64,000 bases of DNA from the NCBI GenBank assembly GCA_965212205.1, contig CBDBUX010000016.1, positions 62,001 to 126,000 on the forward strand, given 5' to 3'. Both the position numbers and the translations under genes were made by a program. Position 1 is the first letter of the stretch. The number at the start of each line of letters is the position of its first letter. The stretch comes from JAHEJJ01 sp965212205. Its GTDB lineage: Bacteria; Bacteroidota; Bacteroidia; Flavobacteriales; Flavobacteriaceae. Shown in pieces: positions 53,423-63,048 of the stretch. The notes below the pieces were generated by a model, which was not told the origin of the DNA, did not search any database, and worked only from the letters and a program-made list of their open reading frames with translations.

Positions 53423-56038
53423 TTAAAGCGTTTTCCTAACCGCTACTTCCTGATAAGCCTCAACGATATCACTGGTTTTGATATCATTATAGTTTTTAAC
53501 CTGTAAACCACAATCATAGCCTTTGGCCACTTCTTTCACGTCGTCTTTGAATCGCTTCAGAGAGGCGAGTTCTCCGGTAAATATCACTACCCCATCGCGG
53601 ATCAGGCGAATCTGTGAATTTCTGAAAATTTTCCCGCTGGTTACCATACATCCTGCAATGGTTCCGATCTTGGATATCTTAAAGGTCTCCCGAATTTCGG
53701 CGGTACCTTGAATCTCTTCCTTGATTTCCGGCGATAACATACCTTCCATCGCATCCTTGAGATCGTTTATGGCATCATAGATAATGGAGTACAACCTGAT
53801 ATCTATTTCTTCCTTCTCTGCTATATCGCGGGCGTTACCCATCGGTCTTACATTAAAGCCGATAACAATAGCATCTGAAGCAGAAGCCAGAAGAACATCC
53901 GATTCCGTTATGGCACCTACGGCTTTGTGGATAATATTGACCTGAATCTCTTCAGTAGAAAGTTTTTGGAAAGAATCGGTAAGTGCCTCTACCGAACCAT
54001 CCACATCACCTTTAAGAATAATGTTCAGCTCCTTGAATTCTCCCAGGGCAATTCGCCTGCCGATCTCATCAAGGGTTATGTGCCGTTGTGTCCTAACCGA
54101 CTGTTCGCGCATTAACTGACTGCGCTTCGCTGCTATTTGCTTGGCTTCTCTTTCATCTTCCCGCACCCTGAACTTATCTCCAGCCTGGGGTGCACCGTCT
54201 AGTCCAAGTATTGAAATCGGTGTGGATGGACCGGCCTGTTTTACATCTTTCCCACGCTCATCGTGCATAGCCTTAACTTTTCCACTACAGGTGCCTGCCA
54301 AGACATAGTCTCCTATCTTAAGGGTACCCCCCTGAACCAATATGGTAGAAACATATCCCCTCCCTTTGTCTAAAAAGGCTTCAACCACAGTGCCCACAGC
54401 CATTTTATCAGGGTTAGCCTGCAACTCCAGAAGTTCGGCTTCCAGGAGTACTTTCTCAAGTAATTCCTTAACGCCGTCTCCCGTTTTGGCCGAGATATCG
54501 TGCGATTGGATCTTTCCACCCCAGTCTTCCACCAAAAGATTCATCGCAGCAAGACCTTCCTTGATTTTATCAGGGTTGGCCTCGGGCCTGTCGATCTTAT
54601 TTATAGCAAAAACTATGGGAACTCCTGCAGCTTGTGCATGGCTTATGGCTTCTTTGGTCTGAGGCATAATATCGTCGTCTGCTGCAATAACAATGATTGC
54701 GATATCTGTTACCTGAGCTCCTCTGGCACGCATGGCGGTAAAGGCTTCATGACCAGGAGTATCGAGAAATGTTATTTTCTGACCATTGGCAAGTGTAACT
54801 CCATAGGCTCCGATATGCTGGGTAATCCCACCGCTCTCACCAGCGATTACGTTTTCCTGCCGTATATAGTCGAGTAATGATGTTTTACCATGATCCACAT
54901 GACCCATTACTGTAACAATGGGCGCCCTCGATTTCAAATCTTCAGGAGCATCTTGGTCTTCATCTATTGTTTCCTCCAGGGAGGCGGTAACGAATTCTAC
55001 TTCATAACCAAATTCTTCGGCCACGATAGATAGAGTTTCGGCATCGAGCCTCTGGTTCATAGTTACCATGATACCCAACGACATACAGGCCGAGATAATA
55101 TCTGTAGTGGGTACATTCATCATCGTTGCCACTTCTCCGGCTGTTACAAATTCAGTAACCTTAAGGATCTTGCTTTCAAGTTCCTGTTGCTCGAGGTCCT
55201 TCTCTGTTTGCTGGCGGTGAGTATCTCTTTTTTCTCTCCTGTACTTGGCCGCTTTACCTTTTTTAGACTTCCCCTGAAGTTTTTCAAGGGTTTCCCGTAC
55301 CTGCTTCTGTACTTCTTCATCGGTGGGTTCTACCTTTGGTGTAGAGCTAAACCGTTGTTTTTTGCCCCCGGTCCTTCCGCGGGTATTCCCCGACGGTCCT
55401 CCACTAACGATACGCTTCCTTCGTTTCTTGCGATCGGTATCCTCGCTGGTACTGGGTGCTTCTTTTTTCTTTTTGGGTTTATCGAACTTAGACAAGTCTA
55501 TCTTATCGCCCATGATTTTAGGGCCGGATAGCTTTTTATACTGAGTGGCAATAGTTTCAGCTTCTTCGGTCTTTTCCTCTTCCTTTGGGGGTTCAGGTTT
55601 CTTAGCTGCCGGTTTTTTCTCGACTTTCTTTACCTTTTCTTCTTTTTTCTCCGGCTCCTTAACTTCTTCTTTTGGTTCGAGTTCTATCTTGCCAACTTTT
55701 TTCGGCCCTGAGAGCTCAACTTTAGCTTTCACAACCTCTCTGGCAGCCGTTCTTTTTTCACGTGCCAGTCGCTTTTCTTCTTGTTCCTGCTCCAATTGAA
55801 GTCTAATGGCTTCTTTCTCCTTTCGCTTCTCTTCTCCAACCTCTTTTGATGCAACTTTCTTGCTCATATCGGTCTGGAACTCATCGAGTAAAACCTGGTA
55901 TACCTCATTGGATATTTTGGTGGTTGGCCGTGCGACCACCTCGTGTCCTTTAGACGCGAGATATTCCACTGCTCTATCCAGTGAGATATTGAGTTCCCTC
56001 AAGACCTTATTTAACCTTATTGTTGCATTTTCTGCCAT
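53423..56038 (-). CDS. infB: Translation initiation factor IF-2
   Basis: An 871-residue factor. An N-terminal IF2_N-like motif (LNKVLRELNISLDRAVEYLA) is followed by a long Lys/Glu/Pro-rich segment (about 60-290), then the conserved GTPase: G1 GHVDHGKT (379-386), DTPGH (426-430) and INKIDRP. Beta-barrel domains and the C-terminal fMet-tRNA-binding region (KISKIGTIAGCMVTSGKIFR, KGYDCGLQVKNYNDIK) complete it. It follows nusA by 43 bases in the conserved rimP-nusA-infB operon. Confidence 0.97.
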   Translation of the reverse strand: MAENATIRLNKVLRELNISLDRAVEYLASKGHEVVARPTTKISNEVYQVLLDEFQTDMSKKVASKEVGEEKRKEKEAIRLQLEQEQEEKRLAREKRTAAREVVKAKVELSGPKKVGKIELEPKEEVKEPEKKEEKVKKVEKKPAAKKPEPPKEEEKTEEAETIATQYKKLSGPKIMGDKIDLSKFDKPKKKKEAPSTSEDTDRKKRRKRIVSGGPSGNTRGRTGGKKQRFSSTPKVEPTDEEVQKQVRETLEKLQGKSKKGKAAKYRREKRDTHRQQTEKDLEQQELESKILKVTEFVTAGEVATMMNVPTTDIISACMSLGIMVTMNQRLDAETLSIVAEEFGYEVEFVTASLEETIDEDQDAPEDLKSRAPIVTVMGHVDHGKTSLLDYIRQENVIAGESGGITQHIGAYGVTLANGQKITFLDTPGHEAFTAMRARGAQVTDIAIIVIAADDDIMPQTKEAISHAQAAGVPIVFAINKIDRPEANPDKIKEGLAAMNLLVEDWGGKIQSHDISAKTGDGVKELLEKVLLEAELLELQANPDKMAVGTVVEAFLDKGRGYVSTILVQGGTLKIGDYVLAGTCSGKVKAMHDERGKDVKQAGPSTPISILGLDGAPQAGDKFRVREDEREAKQIAAKRSQLMREQSVRTQRHITLDEIGRRIALGEFKELNIILKGDVDGSVEALTDSFQKLSTEEIQVNIIHKAVGAITESDVLLASASDAIVIGFNVRPMGNARDIAEKEEIDIRLYSIIYDAINDLKDAMEGMLSPEIKEEIQGTAEIRETFKISKIGTIAGCMVTSGKIFRNSQIRLIRDGVVIFTGELASLKRFKDDVKEVAKGYDCGLQVKNYNDIKTSDIVEAYQEVAVRKTL

Positions 56039-56081
56039 AAAAACCGGTTCCCTCTAAAAATATTAGTTGCTAATATATAGC

Positions 56082-57314
56082 TTAATCTTCAAATTCCTCT
56101 TTGAGGATTCTTATTACGTCTAAAATCGTTTCTTCTTCCAAATCGGTACGTTTTACCAGGTCGGCAACGTCTTGTTCCAGGACGCTGCGCGCGGTATCCA
56201 AACCGATCTTTTTAAATTCTTCTATGATCCAGCTTTCGATTTCATCTGAAAATTCTGTGAGTTCCACATCCTCCTCAATACCTTCCCTGAATACATCGAT
56301 CTCATAACCTGTTAACTGTCCGGCCAAACGGATATTGTGCCCGCCTCTTCCAATGGCCTTCGACACCTCTTCTGGTTTGAGAATCACCTGAGCCGTCTTT
56401 TTCTCGTCATTGAGCTTTACCGAAGTAACTCGTGCAGGACTAAGCGCCCGGGTAACCATTAGCTGAGAGTTATTGGTCCAATTGATCACATCGATGTTCT
56501 CATTGCCCAATTCCCGTACTATTCCATGAATACGCGATCCTTTCATTCCAACACAGGCCCCAACAGGGTCGATCCTGTCGTCATAGGAATCAACGGCTAC
56601 CTTCGCTTTTTCTCCAGGGATCCTGACCGCCTTCTTAATACTGATCAGCCCATCGAAAACTTCAGGAATCTCCTGAAAAAATAGTTGCTCAAGGAATACT
56701 GGCGAGGTCCGCGACATAATGATCATCGGTTTGTTCCCCTTTAGTTCAACACTTTCAATGATCCCTCTTACGTTGTCGCCCTTTCTGAAAAAGTCTGAAG
56801 GGATCTGCTTATCCTTCGGCAGGATGATCTCGTTACCTTCATCATCTAATAAGATGATCGCTTTATGGCGAATATGATGTACCTCAGCGGTATAGATCTC
56901 TCCTTCCAGATCTTTGAATTGTTTGTATATGGTAGTATTATCGTGTTCGTGAATCTTCGAAATCAGGTTTTGACGCAATGCCAGGATCGCACGCCTTCCC
57001 AGATGGGCCAGCTTTACTTCTTCAGAAACATCTTCCCCTACCTCAAAATCAGGTTCGATATTTCTGGCTTCGCTAAGAGAGATCTCCTCTAAGGGATCTT
57101 CCACTTCTCCATCCTCCACAACCACACGATTTCGCCAAATCTCAAGATCTCCCTTGTCTGGGTTGATGATGATATCGAAGTTATCATCGGAACCGAACTT
57201 TTTCTTAAGGGCATTCCTGAATACATCTTCCAGGATCGCCATTAGGGTTACCCGGTCGATAAATTTGTCATCTTTAAATTCCGAAAAGGACTCGATCAAC
57301 GCAATATTTTCCAT
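56082..57314 (-). CDS. nusA: Transcription termination/antitermination factor NusA
   Basis: A 410-residue NusA with the N-terminal polymerase-binding domain (MENIALIESFSEFKDDKFID ...), an S1 domain (about 130-200, YTAEVHHIRHKAIILLDDEG) and two KH domains (VGACVGMKGSRIHGIVRELG, then KAIGRGGHNIRLAGQLTG). The protein ends with a short acidic tail and lacks the E. coli-type C-terminal acidic repeats, as usual in Bacteroidota. It lies between rimP and infB. Confidence 0.96.
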   Translation of the reverse strand: MENIALIESFSEFKDDKFIDRVTLMAILEDVFRNALKKKFGSDDNFDIIINPDKGDLEIWRNRVVVEDGEVEDPLEEISLSEARNIEPDFEVGEDVSEEVKLAHLGRRAILALRQNLISKIHEHDNTTIYKQFKDLEGEIYTAEVHHIRHKAIILLDDEGNEIILPKDKQIPSDFFRKGDNVRGIIESVELKGNKPMIIMSRTSPVFLEQLFFQEIPEVFDGLISIKKAVRIPGEKAKVAVDSYDDRIDPVGACVGMKGSRIHGIVRELGNENIDVINWTNNSQLMVTRALSPARVTSVKLNDEKKTAQVILKPEEVSKAIGRGGHNIRLAGQLTGYEIDVFREGIEEDVELTEFSDEIESWIIEEFKKIGLDTARSVLEQDVADLVKRTDLEEETILDVIRILKEEFED

Positions 57315-57327
57315 TTTTGATCTTTCG

Positions 57328-57789
57328 TTAGAATTTTAATACAACTTTTGCTTCCTCTATCTCATCAATAGGGATATCCTTCTTATTCTTAACCGTAACC
57401 TTGCCCTTTCCTATGGGCTTTGGTTCGCGGCTTTTCCATTCCAGGGTAATCTTATCGGCATCTGCTGCCGTTAGATTACCTTCAAAGTGCTGCTGCGGGG
57501 TTTTGATACTCAGCTTTCTGCCAAGATTCTTTTTGTACTGTCTTGGAACCACTAAAGGTGAGGTGGCACCTGCAGAAGTAACTTCTAAAGAAAAATCCAA
57601 ATCTTCGCGATCGAGCTGGCTTTCCACAGCTCTGCTGACATCGATACAATCCTGAAGATTAATACCCTTATCCCCATCAAGAACAATCTTTATGCTATGG
57701 TCTGCACCTACTGTGCAACTGATCAAAAAAAGGGTCTTCCGGTCCTCTAAGACCTTATCCAAAATCCCTTCAATTCTCTCTTGCAGCAT
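57328..57789 (-). CDS. rimP: Ribosome maturation factor RimP
   Basis: A 153-residue protein with the RimP N-terminal domain (IEGILDKVLEDRKTLFLISC, VLDGDKGINLQDCIDVSRAV, LDFSLEVTSAGATSPL) and C-terminal SH3-like domain (LGRKLSIKTPQQHFEGNL ... DEIEEAKVVLKF). The ATG at 57787-57789 (MLQERIEG) is preferred; a start 27 bases upstream lies in a hairpin. It heads the rimP-nusA-infB operon and needed for 30S assembly. A hairpin in its leader (57803-57827) may attenuate the operon. Confidence 0.93.
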   Translation of the reverse strand: MLQERIEGILDKVLEDRKTLFLISCTVGADHSIKIVLDGDKGINLQDCIDVSRAVESQLDREDLDFSLEVTSAGATSPLVVPRQYKKNLGRKLSIKTPQQHFEGNLTAADADKITLEWKSREPKPIGKGKVTVKNKKDIPIDEIEEAKVVLKF

Positions 57790-57802
57790 AAGTTTTAGTA
57801 AT

Positions 57803-57827
57803 AAAAGAGGGGACATTAAGTCCCCTC
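57803..57827 (-). terminator. Terminator-like hairpin in the rimP leader
   Basis: GAGGGGAC (57807-57814) / GTCCCCTC (57820-57827) with a 5-base loop; on the minus strand TTTTATTAC follows. It sits 14-38 bases before the rimP start and about 30 bases after the -7 candidate, with no gene that ends there, so it may be an attenuator or an autoregulatory RNA element rather than a normal terminator. Confidence 0.6.
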
Positions 57828-57856
57828 ATGAATACATTACTATTCTTTCAGTGGCG

Positions 57857-57864
57857 CAAATATA
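57857..57864 (-). promoter_or_regulatory. Candidate -7 box for rimP-nusA-infB
   Basis: Minus-strand TATATTTG followed by C, a near-perfect -7 element, 67 bases before the rimP ATG; no TTG at -33 is evident. Confidence 0.45.
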
Positions 57865-57941
57865 ATACATTTTTCATAAAGTTAGTATAAGAACTCGGTC
57901 TGTTATTCGTTTGATGAATAAATGCTATTTTTAATCGGTGC

Positions 57942-57955
57942 CTTGCATATGCAAG
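57942..57955. repeat. 14-bp palindrome before the antiporter gene
   Basis: CTTGCATATGCAAG is identical on both strands. It ends 18 bases before the ATG of the Na+/H+ antiporter, so in RNA it could form a hairpin near the start codon; in DNA it could be a dimeric regulator site. Confidence 0.5.
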
Positions 57956-57973
57956 CATTCTTATCGACCTAGT

Positions 57974-59338
57974 ATGGATATATTTTCCTCGTATAACATT
58001 ATCATAGAGATCTCGGTTATTTTGATTCTCTCTTTTTTATTCAATGGGATTTCAAAAAGAACCAACATACCTTCTGTTCTTCTGCTGATCGTTTTAGGGA
58101 TCATTCTGCAGTACGTGCTGAAATCCATAACCTCTGAGGAAGTAGATTTTTTCGCCCCCCTGGAAATACTCGGAATAATTGGATTGATAATGATCGTACT
58201 TGAAGCCGCACTGGAACTTAAGCTGCAAAAAGACAAACTATGGCCGATATTGAAATCGATGGCGATCGCCCTGGCCGGCTTGCTTCTTTCGGCCTGGATC
58301 GCGGCTTTGATATTATACCAGTTTATTCCGGGTATGACCATGCTTACGGCCTGGATCTATGCTACCCCATTATCAATATTGTCGAGCGCCATCATCATTC
58401 CCAGTGTTAGTGGCCTTACCGAAAACAAAAAGGAATTTCATATCTATGAAAGTACTTTTTCGGATATCCTGGGCATCATTCTGTTCTATTTTCTGATCGG
58501 ACGCTTAGAGCCGGAAGAAGGTTCCGTAGCTGTAGAATTTGGTGGAAATATCCTATTGACCATCATAATCGCGTTTATGGCGAGTTATGCAATCATCCTT
58601 GTATTTCAGGAAATCCGAAGCCAGGCAAAACAGTTTTTGCTGATCTCGGTGCTGCTTCTACTCTATGCCATCGGCAAGAAATTTCACCTTTCCTCTTTGA
58701 TCATCATCCTGGTTTTTGGATTGGTCATCGCAAACATGAAACTCTTTTTCGGAGGGAAACTGCGTCATTTTCTAAGGGAAGACAGAGCACAGCAGATCTA
58801 TCACGAGTTGCATATTATTACTCTGGAAACCGCTTTTGTGGTGCGCACTTTTTTCTTTGTATTCTTTGGTATGACCATTGTCTTGTCTTCACTTCTAAGT
58901 GTGAAAGTAACTATGGTGAGTTTGCTTATCCTGCTGAGTATTTATGGTATACGTTATGGTCTGCTCAGATTGTTAATAGGCAAGGATATTTTTCCACAGC
59001 TCTTTGTGGCTCCCAGAGGACTGATCACCGTACTGCTTTTTTATGCGATCCCATCGGAGGCTCAGGTAGAAGGTTTCGAATCGGGTATTTTGCTTTTTGT
59101 CATTATTGGCACCAGCCTTATAATGACCTGGGCCATGATTAAGGACAAGCGCAAAATGACCACTTTGATCGACCAGATCGATGAGGAAAGAAAAGCGCGA
59201 AACGAATCTTATGATCTGGAAGAAGGGGATGAAAATCCCTTGGATGTCCTGCCGAGGCCCGATACAACAGAAGGACCGGAAAAAAGCCAGGGAACAGGTG
59301 AGAATGATTTACCGGGAGCAGATGAACACTATCATTAA
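57974..59338 (+). CDS. Sodium:proton antiporter (CPA family)
   Basis: A 454-residue transporter. The ATG at 57974 (MDIFSSYNIIIEISVILIL) is chosen because a start at 57938 would run through the palindrome. It has about 12 helices of the Na_H_Exchanger type, including LGIIGLIMIVLEAALELKLQ and ATPLSILSSAIIIPSVSGL, and a hydrophilic C-terminal tail of about 60 residues rich in Glu, Asp and Pro. No RCK/TrkA domain is fused. It exchanges sodium (or potassium) for protons; specificity is not decidable. It diverges from rimP. Confidence 0.9.
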   Translation: MDIFSSYNIIIEISVILILSFLFNGISKRTNIPSVLLLIVLGIILQYVLKSITSEEVDFFAPLEILGIIGLIMIVLEAALELKLQKDKLWPILKSMAIALAGLLLSAWIAALILYQFIPGMTMLTAWIYATPLSILSSAIIIPSVSGLTENKKEFHIYESTFSDILGIILFYFLIGRLEPEEGSVAVEFGGNILLTIIIAFMASYAIILVFQEIRSQAKQFLLISVLLLLYAIGKKFHLSSLIIILVFGLVIANMKLFFGGKLRHFLREDRAQQIYHELHIITLETAFVVRTFFFVFFGMTIVLSSLLSVKVTMVSLLILLSIYGIRYGLLRLLIGKDIFPQLFVAPRGLITVLLFYAIPSEAQVEGFESGILLFVIIGTSLIMTWAMIKDKRKMTTLIDQIDEERKARNESYDLEEGDENPLDVLPRPDTTEGPEKSQGTGENDLPGADEHYH

Positions 59339-59354
59339 GCCGAAATCCTAAATC

Positions 59355-59387
59355 AAAAAATCCCGAAACCATTACGGATCGGGATTT
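59355..59387 (-). terminator. Terminator of tRNA-Gln
   Basis: AAATCCCGA (59358-59366) / TCGGGATTT (59379-59387) with a 12-base loop; on the minus strand the hairpin ends in TTTTTTGATTT. It lies 16 bases past the tRNA 3' end and may also serve the convergent antiporter gene. Confidence 0.82.
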
Positions 59388-59402
59388 GAAATGAACTCTT
59401 TG

Positions 59403-59474
59403 TTGGCCTACTAGGACTCGAACCTAGAACGACTGGACCAAAACCAGCTGTGTTGCCAATTACACCATAGGCCA
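59403..59474 (-). tRNA. tRNA-Gln (anticodon TTG)
   Basis: 72 bases fold as a tRNA: acceptor stem TGGCCTA/TAGGCCA with discriminator A, anticodon stem GCTGG/CCAGT (one G-T pair) around the loop TTTTGGT giving anticodon TTG, and T-arm with GGTTCGAGTCC. No CCA is encoded. A promoter and a terminator flank it. Confidence 0.95.
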
Positions 59475-59492
59475 GTTACGCTAAAGAGCGAG

Positions 59493-59522
59493 CAAATTTA
59501 AAACAAACTTCCTTATGCACAA
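59493..59522 (-). promoter_or_regulatory. Promoter of tRNA-Gln
   Basis: On the minus strand TTG (59520-59522), 19-base spacer, TAAATTTG (59493-59500), 18 bases before the mature tRNA 5' end; a good Bacteroidota promoter. Confidence 0.72.
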
Positions 59523-59645
59523 ATAAAAATGAGCACATTCCGTTAAAAATTAGAGCGCTATGAAGCTGTTAAAGGTTTAACAAAAATGTGTATCCATATC
59601 TATATTAATTAGTAAATTCGCCCCGACCGGCAAACACTGAGCTAC

Positions 59646-62600
59646 ATGTTTTCAAAGAATTTTGATAAATGGGACACCATCCTTGGATGGGTCGTTTTTT
59701 TTATAGCCCTGGTGGTCTATGGTATTACAGTAGAGCCCACTGGGAGTTTTTGGGATGCAGGCGAATATATAACTACTTCGGCCAAACTTCAGGTGGCGCA
59801 TCCACCAGGTGCTCCGCTCCTACAGATGATAGGCGCTTTCTTTTCGATGTTTGCCCTGGAGGTAAACCAGATCGCAAGAATGGTAAATTATGTGTCTTCC
59901 TTTTCCAGCGCTTTTACCATTTTATTCATGTTCTGGACGATCACCAACCTTACGAGGAAATTAATCACTTCAAAAGAACATCTTTCCAACGACCAGGCTA
60001 TAGCCATATTGGGAAGCGGTCTTGTGGGTGCTCTGGCTTTTACCTTTTCAGACAGCTTCTGGTTTAATGCTGTGGAAACCGAGGTCTATGCCATGGCGAG
60101 CTTAATTATGGCACTGCTCTTATGGCTCGGAATAAAATGGACAGATAATCTGGACGATCCCAGGGGGCATAGATGGCTCATTTTGATTTGCTTTATGGTG
60201 GGACTGACATTTGGCGTTCAGTTTATGGGCTTCCTCGCGATCCCTTCAATAGGTTTGCTTTACTATTTTAAAAAATATAAGACCACCACAGTAAAGAACT
60301 TTCTTGTGGCCAATATTGCGGTTGTCGCCATTTTAATGCTGGTATATAAATTTTCACTGACCTATGTCCTAAAACTATTTGGGTGGAGTGAAGTGTTTTT
60401 TATCAACAGTATCGGTTTACCCTTTAACTCCGGTACACTGATAATGGGTCTGGCCTTTGCCACAACCTTCTACTTCGGTCTGAGGTATACCAGAAAGAAT
60501 AATTACAGGATAGCCAATACCCTGGTACTATGTGCGCTTTTTTTATTTCTCGGTTTCTCGACCTGGCTGATGCTGCCCATTCGTGCCAATGCTAATGTGG
60601 TGGTAAATGAAAATAATCCTGCCGATGCCAGAGCGTTATTGGCATATTACAATCGTGAACAATATCCTGGAGTAGACAGCCCGTTTTACGGCACATATTA
60701 TTCCGATCTCTTTGCAGCTCCGGGAGAGGAAAAGGACGATAAACCCAAATATGAAAAAGACCTTAAACTCGGAAAGTACATTATAGTAAATAAATATGAG
60801 GATGCGCTTCAGGGAGGAAATCCAGACCACCGGGGCTTACTACCCAGGTTGTGGTCTGACCAGCATGCGGAAAACTATATGAAATTTTTTGGTCCGCTCG
60901 ACTTCAGCCTTAAATCCTCCAATGAAGAACTAAGAAAAGCGGTCGCAGAACTCAGGGCAGGCTATGAAAGGCGAGAGATCGACGAGCAGCAGTATATTAG
61001 TTTCCTACAACAATTCAGTGACTACATCGAAGTAAAGCCCCCTTCGATATGGGATAATCTCGAGTACATGTTTAAATTTCAGTTTGGATATATGTACTGG
61101 AGATATTTTATGTGGAATTTTGTGGGCAAGAAAGATGATATCCAGGGCAAATACAATGATCATGGGGAGTGGCTGAGCGGTATCAAATTTATCGACTCCA
61201 TATTCCTGGGAAGCCAGGATAATTTGCCAGGCGATGTTTTGGATAATAAAGGTCGTAATACGTATTTTTTCCTGCCTCTCATCCTCGGAATCATAGGATT
61301 GATATTTCTGATCACCCGTAACCCTAAACAGTTTTGGGTACTATTTGTCTTTTTTATTTTTACTGGGCTGGCCATTCAGTTTTACACCAATCCTTATATC
61401 TTCCAGCCGAGAGAACGCGACTACTCCTTGGTAGGATCCTTCTATATTTTTGCCATATGGATCGGCTTTGGCGTATATGCCTTGTTTGATGAGTTTAAAA
61501 AATGGATTTCTCCAAAAATCTGGGCTCCGGTCATAACTCTTATTTGTCTCCTGGCTGTTCCGGTCTTAATGGCGGCTCAGAACTGGGATGATCACGATCG
61601 CTCTCAACGATATACCGCAAGGGCGGCCGCAAAAGCTTATCTGGATTCCTGTCAGAAAGATGCCGGCGCTATGTTGTTTACCATTGGAGACAATGACACG
61701 TTTCCACTGTGGTATGTTCAGGAAATTGAGAATCACCGCACAGATATACGAATCATCTGTACCAGTTTATTTGCTACAGACTGGTATGTTGATCAGATGA
61801 AACGCAAGGCCTATAAAAGCGATCCTATCCCCTCTCAGCTTTCCCACGAGCTTTATCGTTACGGGAATCGGGATGTGATCTATTATCAGGGCATCACAGA
61901 TAAGCGATGGGATATAAAAGATTTTATGAACTGGGTAGCCAGTGATAAACCCCAGACTAAATTCAGGTATATCCTGGAGAGACAGGGAGCAGATACCAAT
62001 GAATATCCCGAAAGCACACTAGAACTTGTTTATTACCCGACCAATAAGATCCGGATTCCGGTGAATAAGGAGAATGTATTGGCCAGCGGTCTTGTAAAAC
62101 GTGAAGACGCGGATTTGATCGTAGATTATATCGATATTGACCTTCCGCAAAGTGCTCTTCCCAAAAACAGGATCATGATGCTCGATATTATGGCCAATAA
62201 CGACTGGAAAAGACCTATTTATTTTTCAGGTGGCAGCTTCGACAAGGCCGAATATATCTGGATGAAGGACTACCTACAGCTCGATGGGCTCGCCTATAAA
62301 CTAGTACCTATAAAAACCAAGAACCGCAGTGCCTTTGAACTCGGAAGAATAGACACGGCATTGATGTACGATGTGGTGATGAATTGGGAATGGGGTAATT
62401 CTGGAAGTGACAAAATTTACCATGATACCCAAACCAGGACCCAGGGAATTTCATTCCGAAGTAATCTCGCCCGACTCTCTGAGGCGCTGATCCGCGAAAA
62501 CGAAATCGATAAGGCCAGAGATATTCTGGATCTGGCCATGGATAACATACCAGTAAAACATTTCGGTTACTACACATTTGTGGAACCCTTTGTGGATGGA

Positions 62601-62996
62601 TATTACAGGGTTGGCGCTTCGGATAAAGCCCGAGCGATTTTTGCCGAGCTCAAGAAGATATACCAGGAAAGACTGGAGTATTATGCGGGTATCCCTCTCG
62701 ACGGCCAATACGACAATATCGATAATATCATATCAGATATGGAAGCCTACAGGCGCATTATCGATATTACCATAGAACACGATATCAGAGATGTTTCTGA
62801 ACAGGAAACACTTGTATTTAATGAATACATCGATAAATTCAGGCATTTCTACCAGGACGATTTTCTTGAACAAACCCCACCGGAAACAGATCCAGATATG
62901 ATCGACACCGTTCCCATATCCGATTCAATGGATTACGATGGAACAACTGAGGGTATCGATACTCTGCAAACCGAAGACACCACTACATCGAATTAA
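59646..62996 (+). CDS. DUF2723 membrane protein (GT117-like), with C-terminal soluble domain
   Basis: A 1116-residue protein of the Bacteroidota DUF2723 family, sometimes classed as glycosyltransferase family 117. It starts with helix 1 (GWVVFFIALVVYGITV) followed by the acidic loop PTGSFWDAGEYITTSAKLQV and then AHPPGAPLLQMIG, which is the signature with the putative catalytic Asp/Glu. About 11-12 helices run to residue about 640, interrupted by a large loop (about 320-520). After PRERDYSLVGSFYI the C-terminal half is soluble, with helical repeats near residues 930-1010, and it ends in a Thr/Asp-rich tail. The family is thought to transfer lipid-linked sugars to exported proteins; the role here is inferred. 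Confidence 0.93.
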   Translation: MFSKNFDKWDTILGWVVFFIALVVYGITVEPTGSFWDAGEYITTSAKLQVAHPPGAPLLQMIGAFFSMFALEVNQIARMVNYVSSFSSAFTILFMFWTITNLTRKLITSKEHLSNDQAIAILGSGLVGALAFTFSDSFWFNAVETEVYAMASLIMALLLWLGIKWTDNLDDPRGHRWLILICFMVGLTFGVQFMGFLAIPSIGLLYYFKKYKTTTVKNFLVANIAVVAILMLVYKFSLTYVLKLFGWSEVFFINSIGLPFNSGTLIMGLAFATTFYFGLRYTRKNNYRIANTLVLCALFLFLGFSTWLMLPIRANANVVVNENNPADARALLAYYNREQYPGVDSPFYGTYYSDLFAAPGEEKDDKPKYEKDLKLGKYIIVNKYEDALQGGNPDHRGLLPRLWSDQHAENYMKFFGPLDFSLKSSNEELRKAVAELRAGYERREIDEQQYISFLQQFSDYIEVKPPSIWDNLEYMFKFQFGYMYWRYFMWNFVGKKDDIQGKYNDHGEWLSGIKFIDSIFLGSQDNLPGDVLDNKGRNTYFFLPLILGIIGLIFLITRNPKQFWVLFVFFIFTGLAIQFYTNPYIFQPRERDYSLVGSFYIFAIWIGFGVYALFDEFKKWISPKIWAPVITLICLLAVPVLMAAQNWDDHDRSQRYTARAAAKAYLDSCQKDAGAMLFTIGDNDTFPLWYVQEIENHRTDIRIICTSLFATDWYVDQMKRKAYKSDPIPSQLSHELYRYGNRDVIYYQGITDKRWDIKDFMNWVASDKPQTKFRYILERQGADTNEYPESTLELVYYPTNKIRIPVNKENVLASGLVKREDADLIVDYIDIDLPQSALPKNRIMMLDIMANNDWKRPIYFSGGSFDKAEYIWMKDYLQLDGLAYKLVPIKTKNRSAFELGRIDTALMYDVVMNWEWGNSGSDKIYHDTQTRTQGISFRSNLARLSEALIRENEIDKARDILDLAMDNIPVKHFGYYTFVEPFVDGYYRVGASDKARAIFAELKKIYQERLEYYAGIPLDGQYDNIDNIISDMEAYRRIIDITIEHDIRDVSEQETLVFNEYIDKFRHFYQDDFLEQTPPETDPDMIDTVPISDSMDYDGTTEGIDTLQTEDTTTSN

Positions 62997-63048
62997 GTCG
63001 ATCTAATTGCAGCGAACGTTGCGTATTGGAACCAGAAATTAATTAGGA

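Noticed and set aside
55187..55799. Plus-strand Phe/Ser-rich open frames
   Set aside because: They are antisense shadows of the Lys/Glu-rich part of infB.
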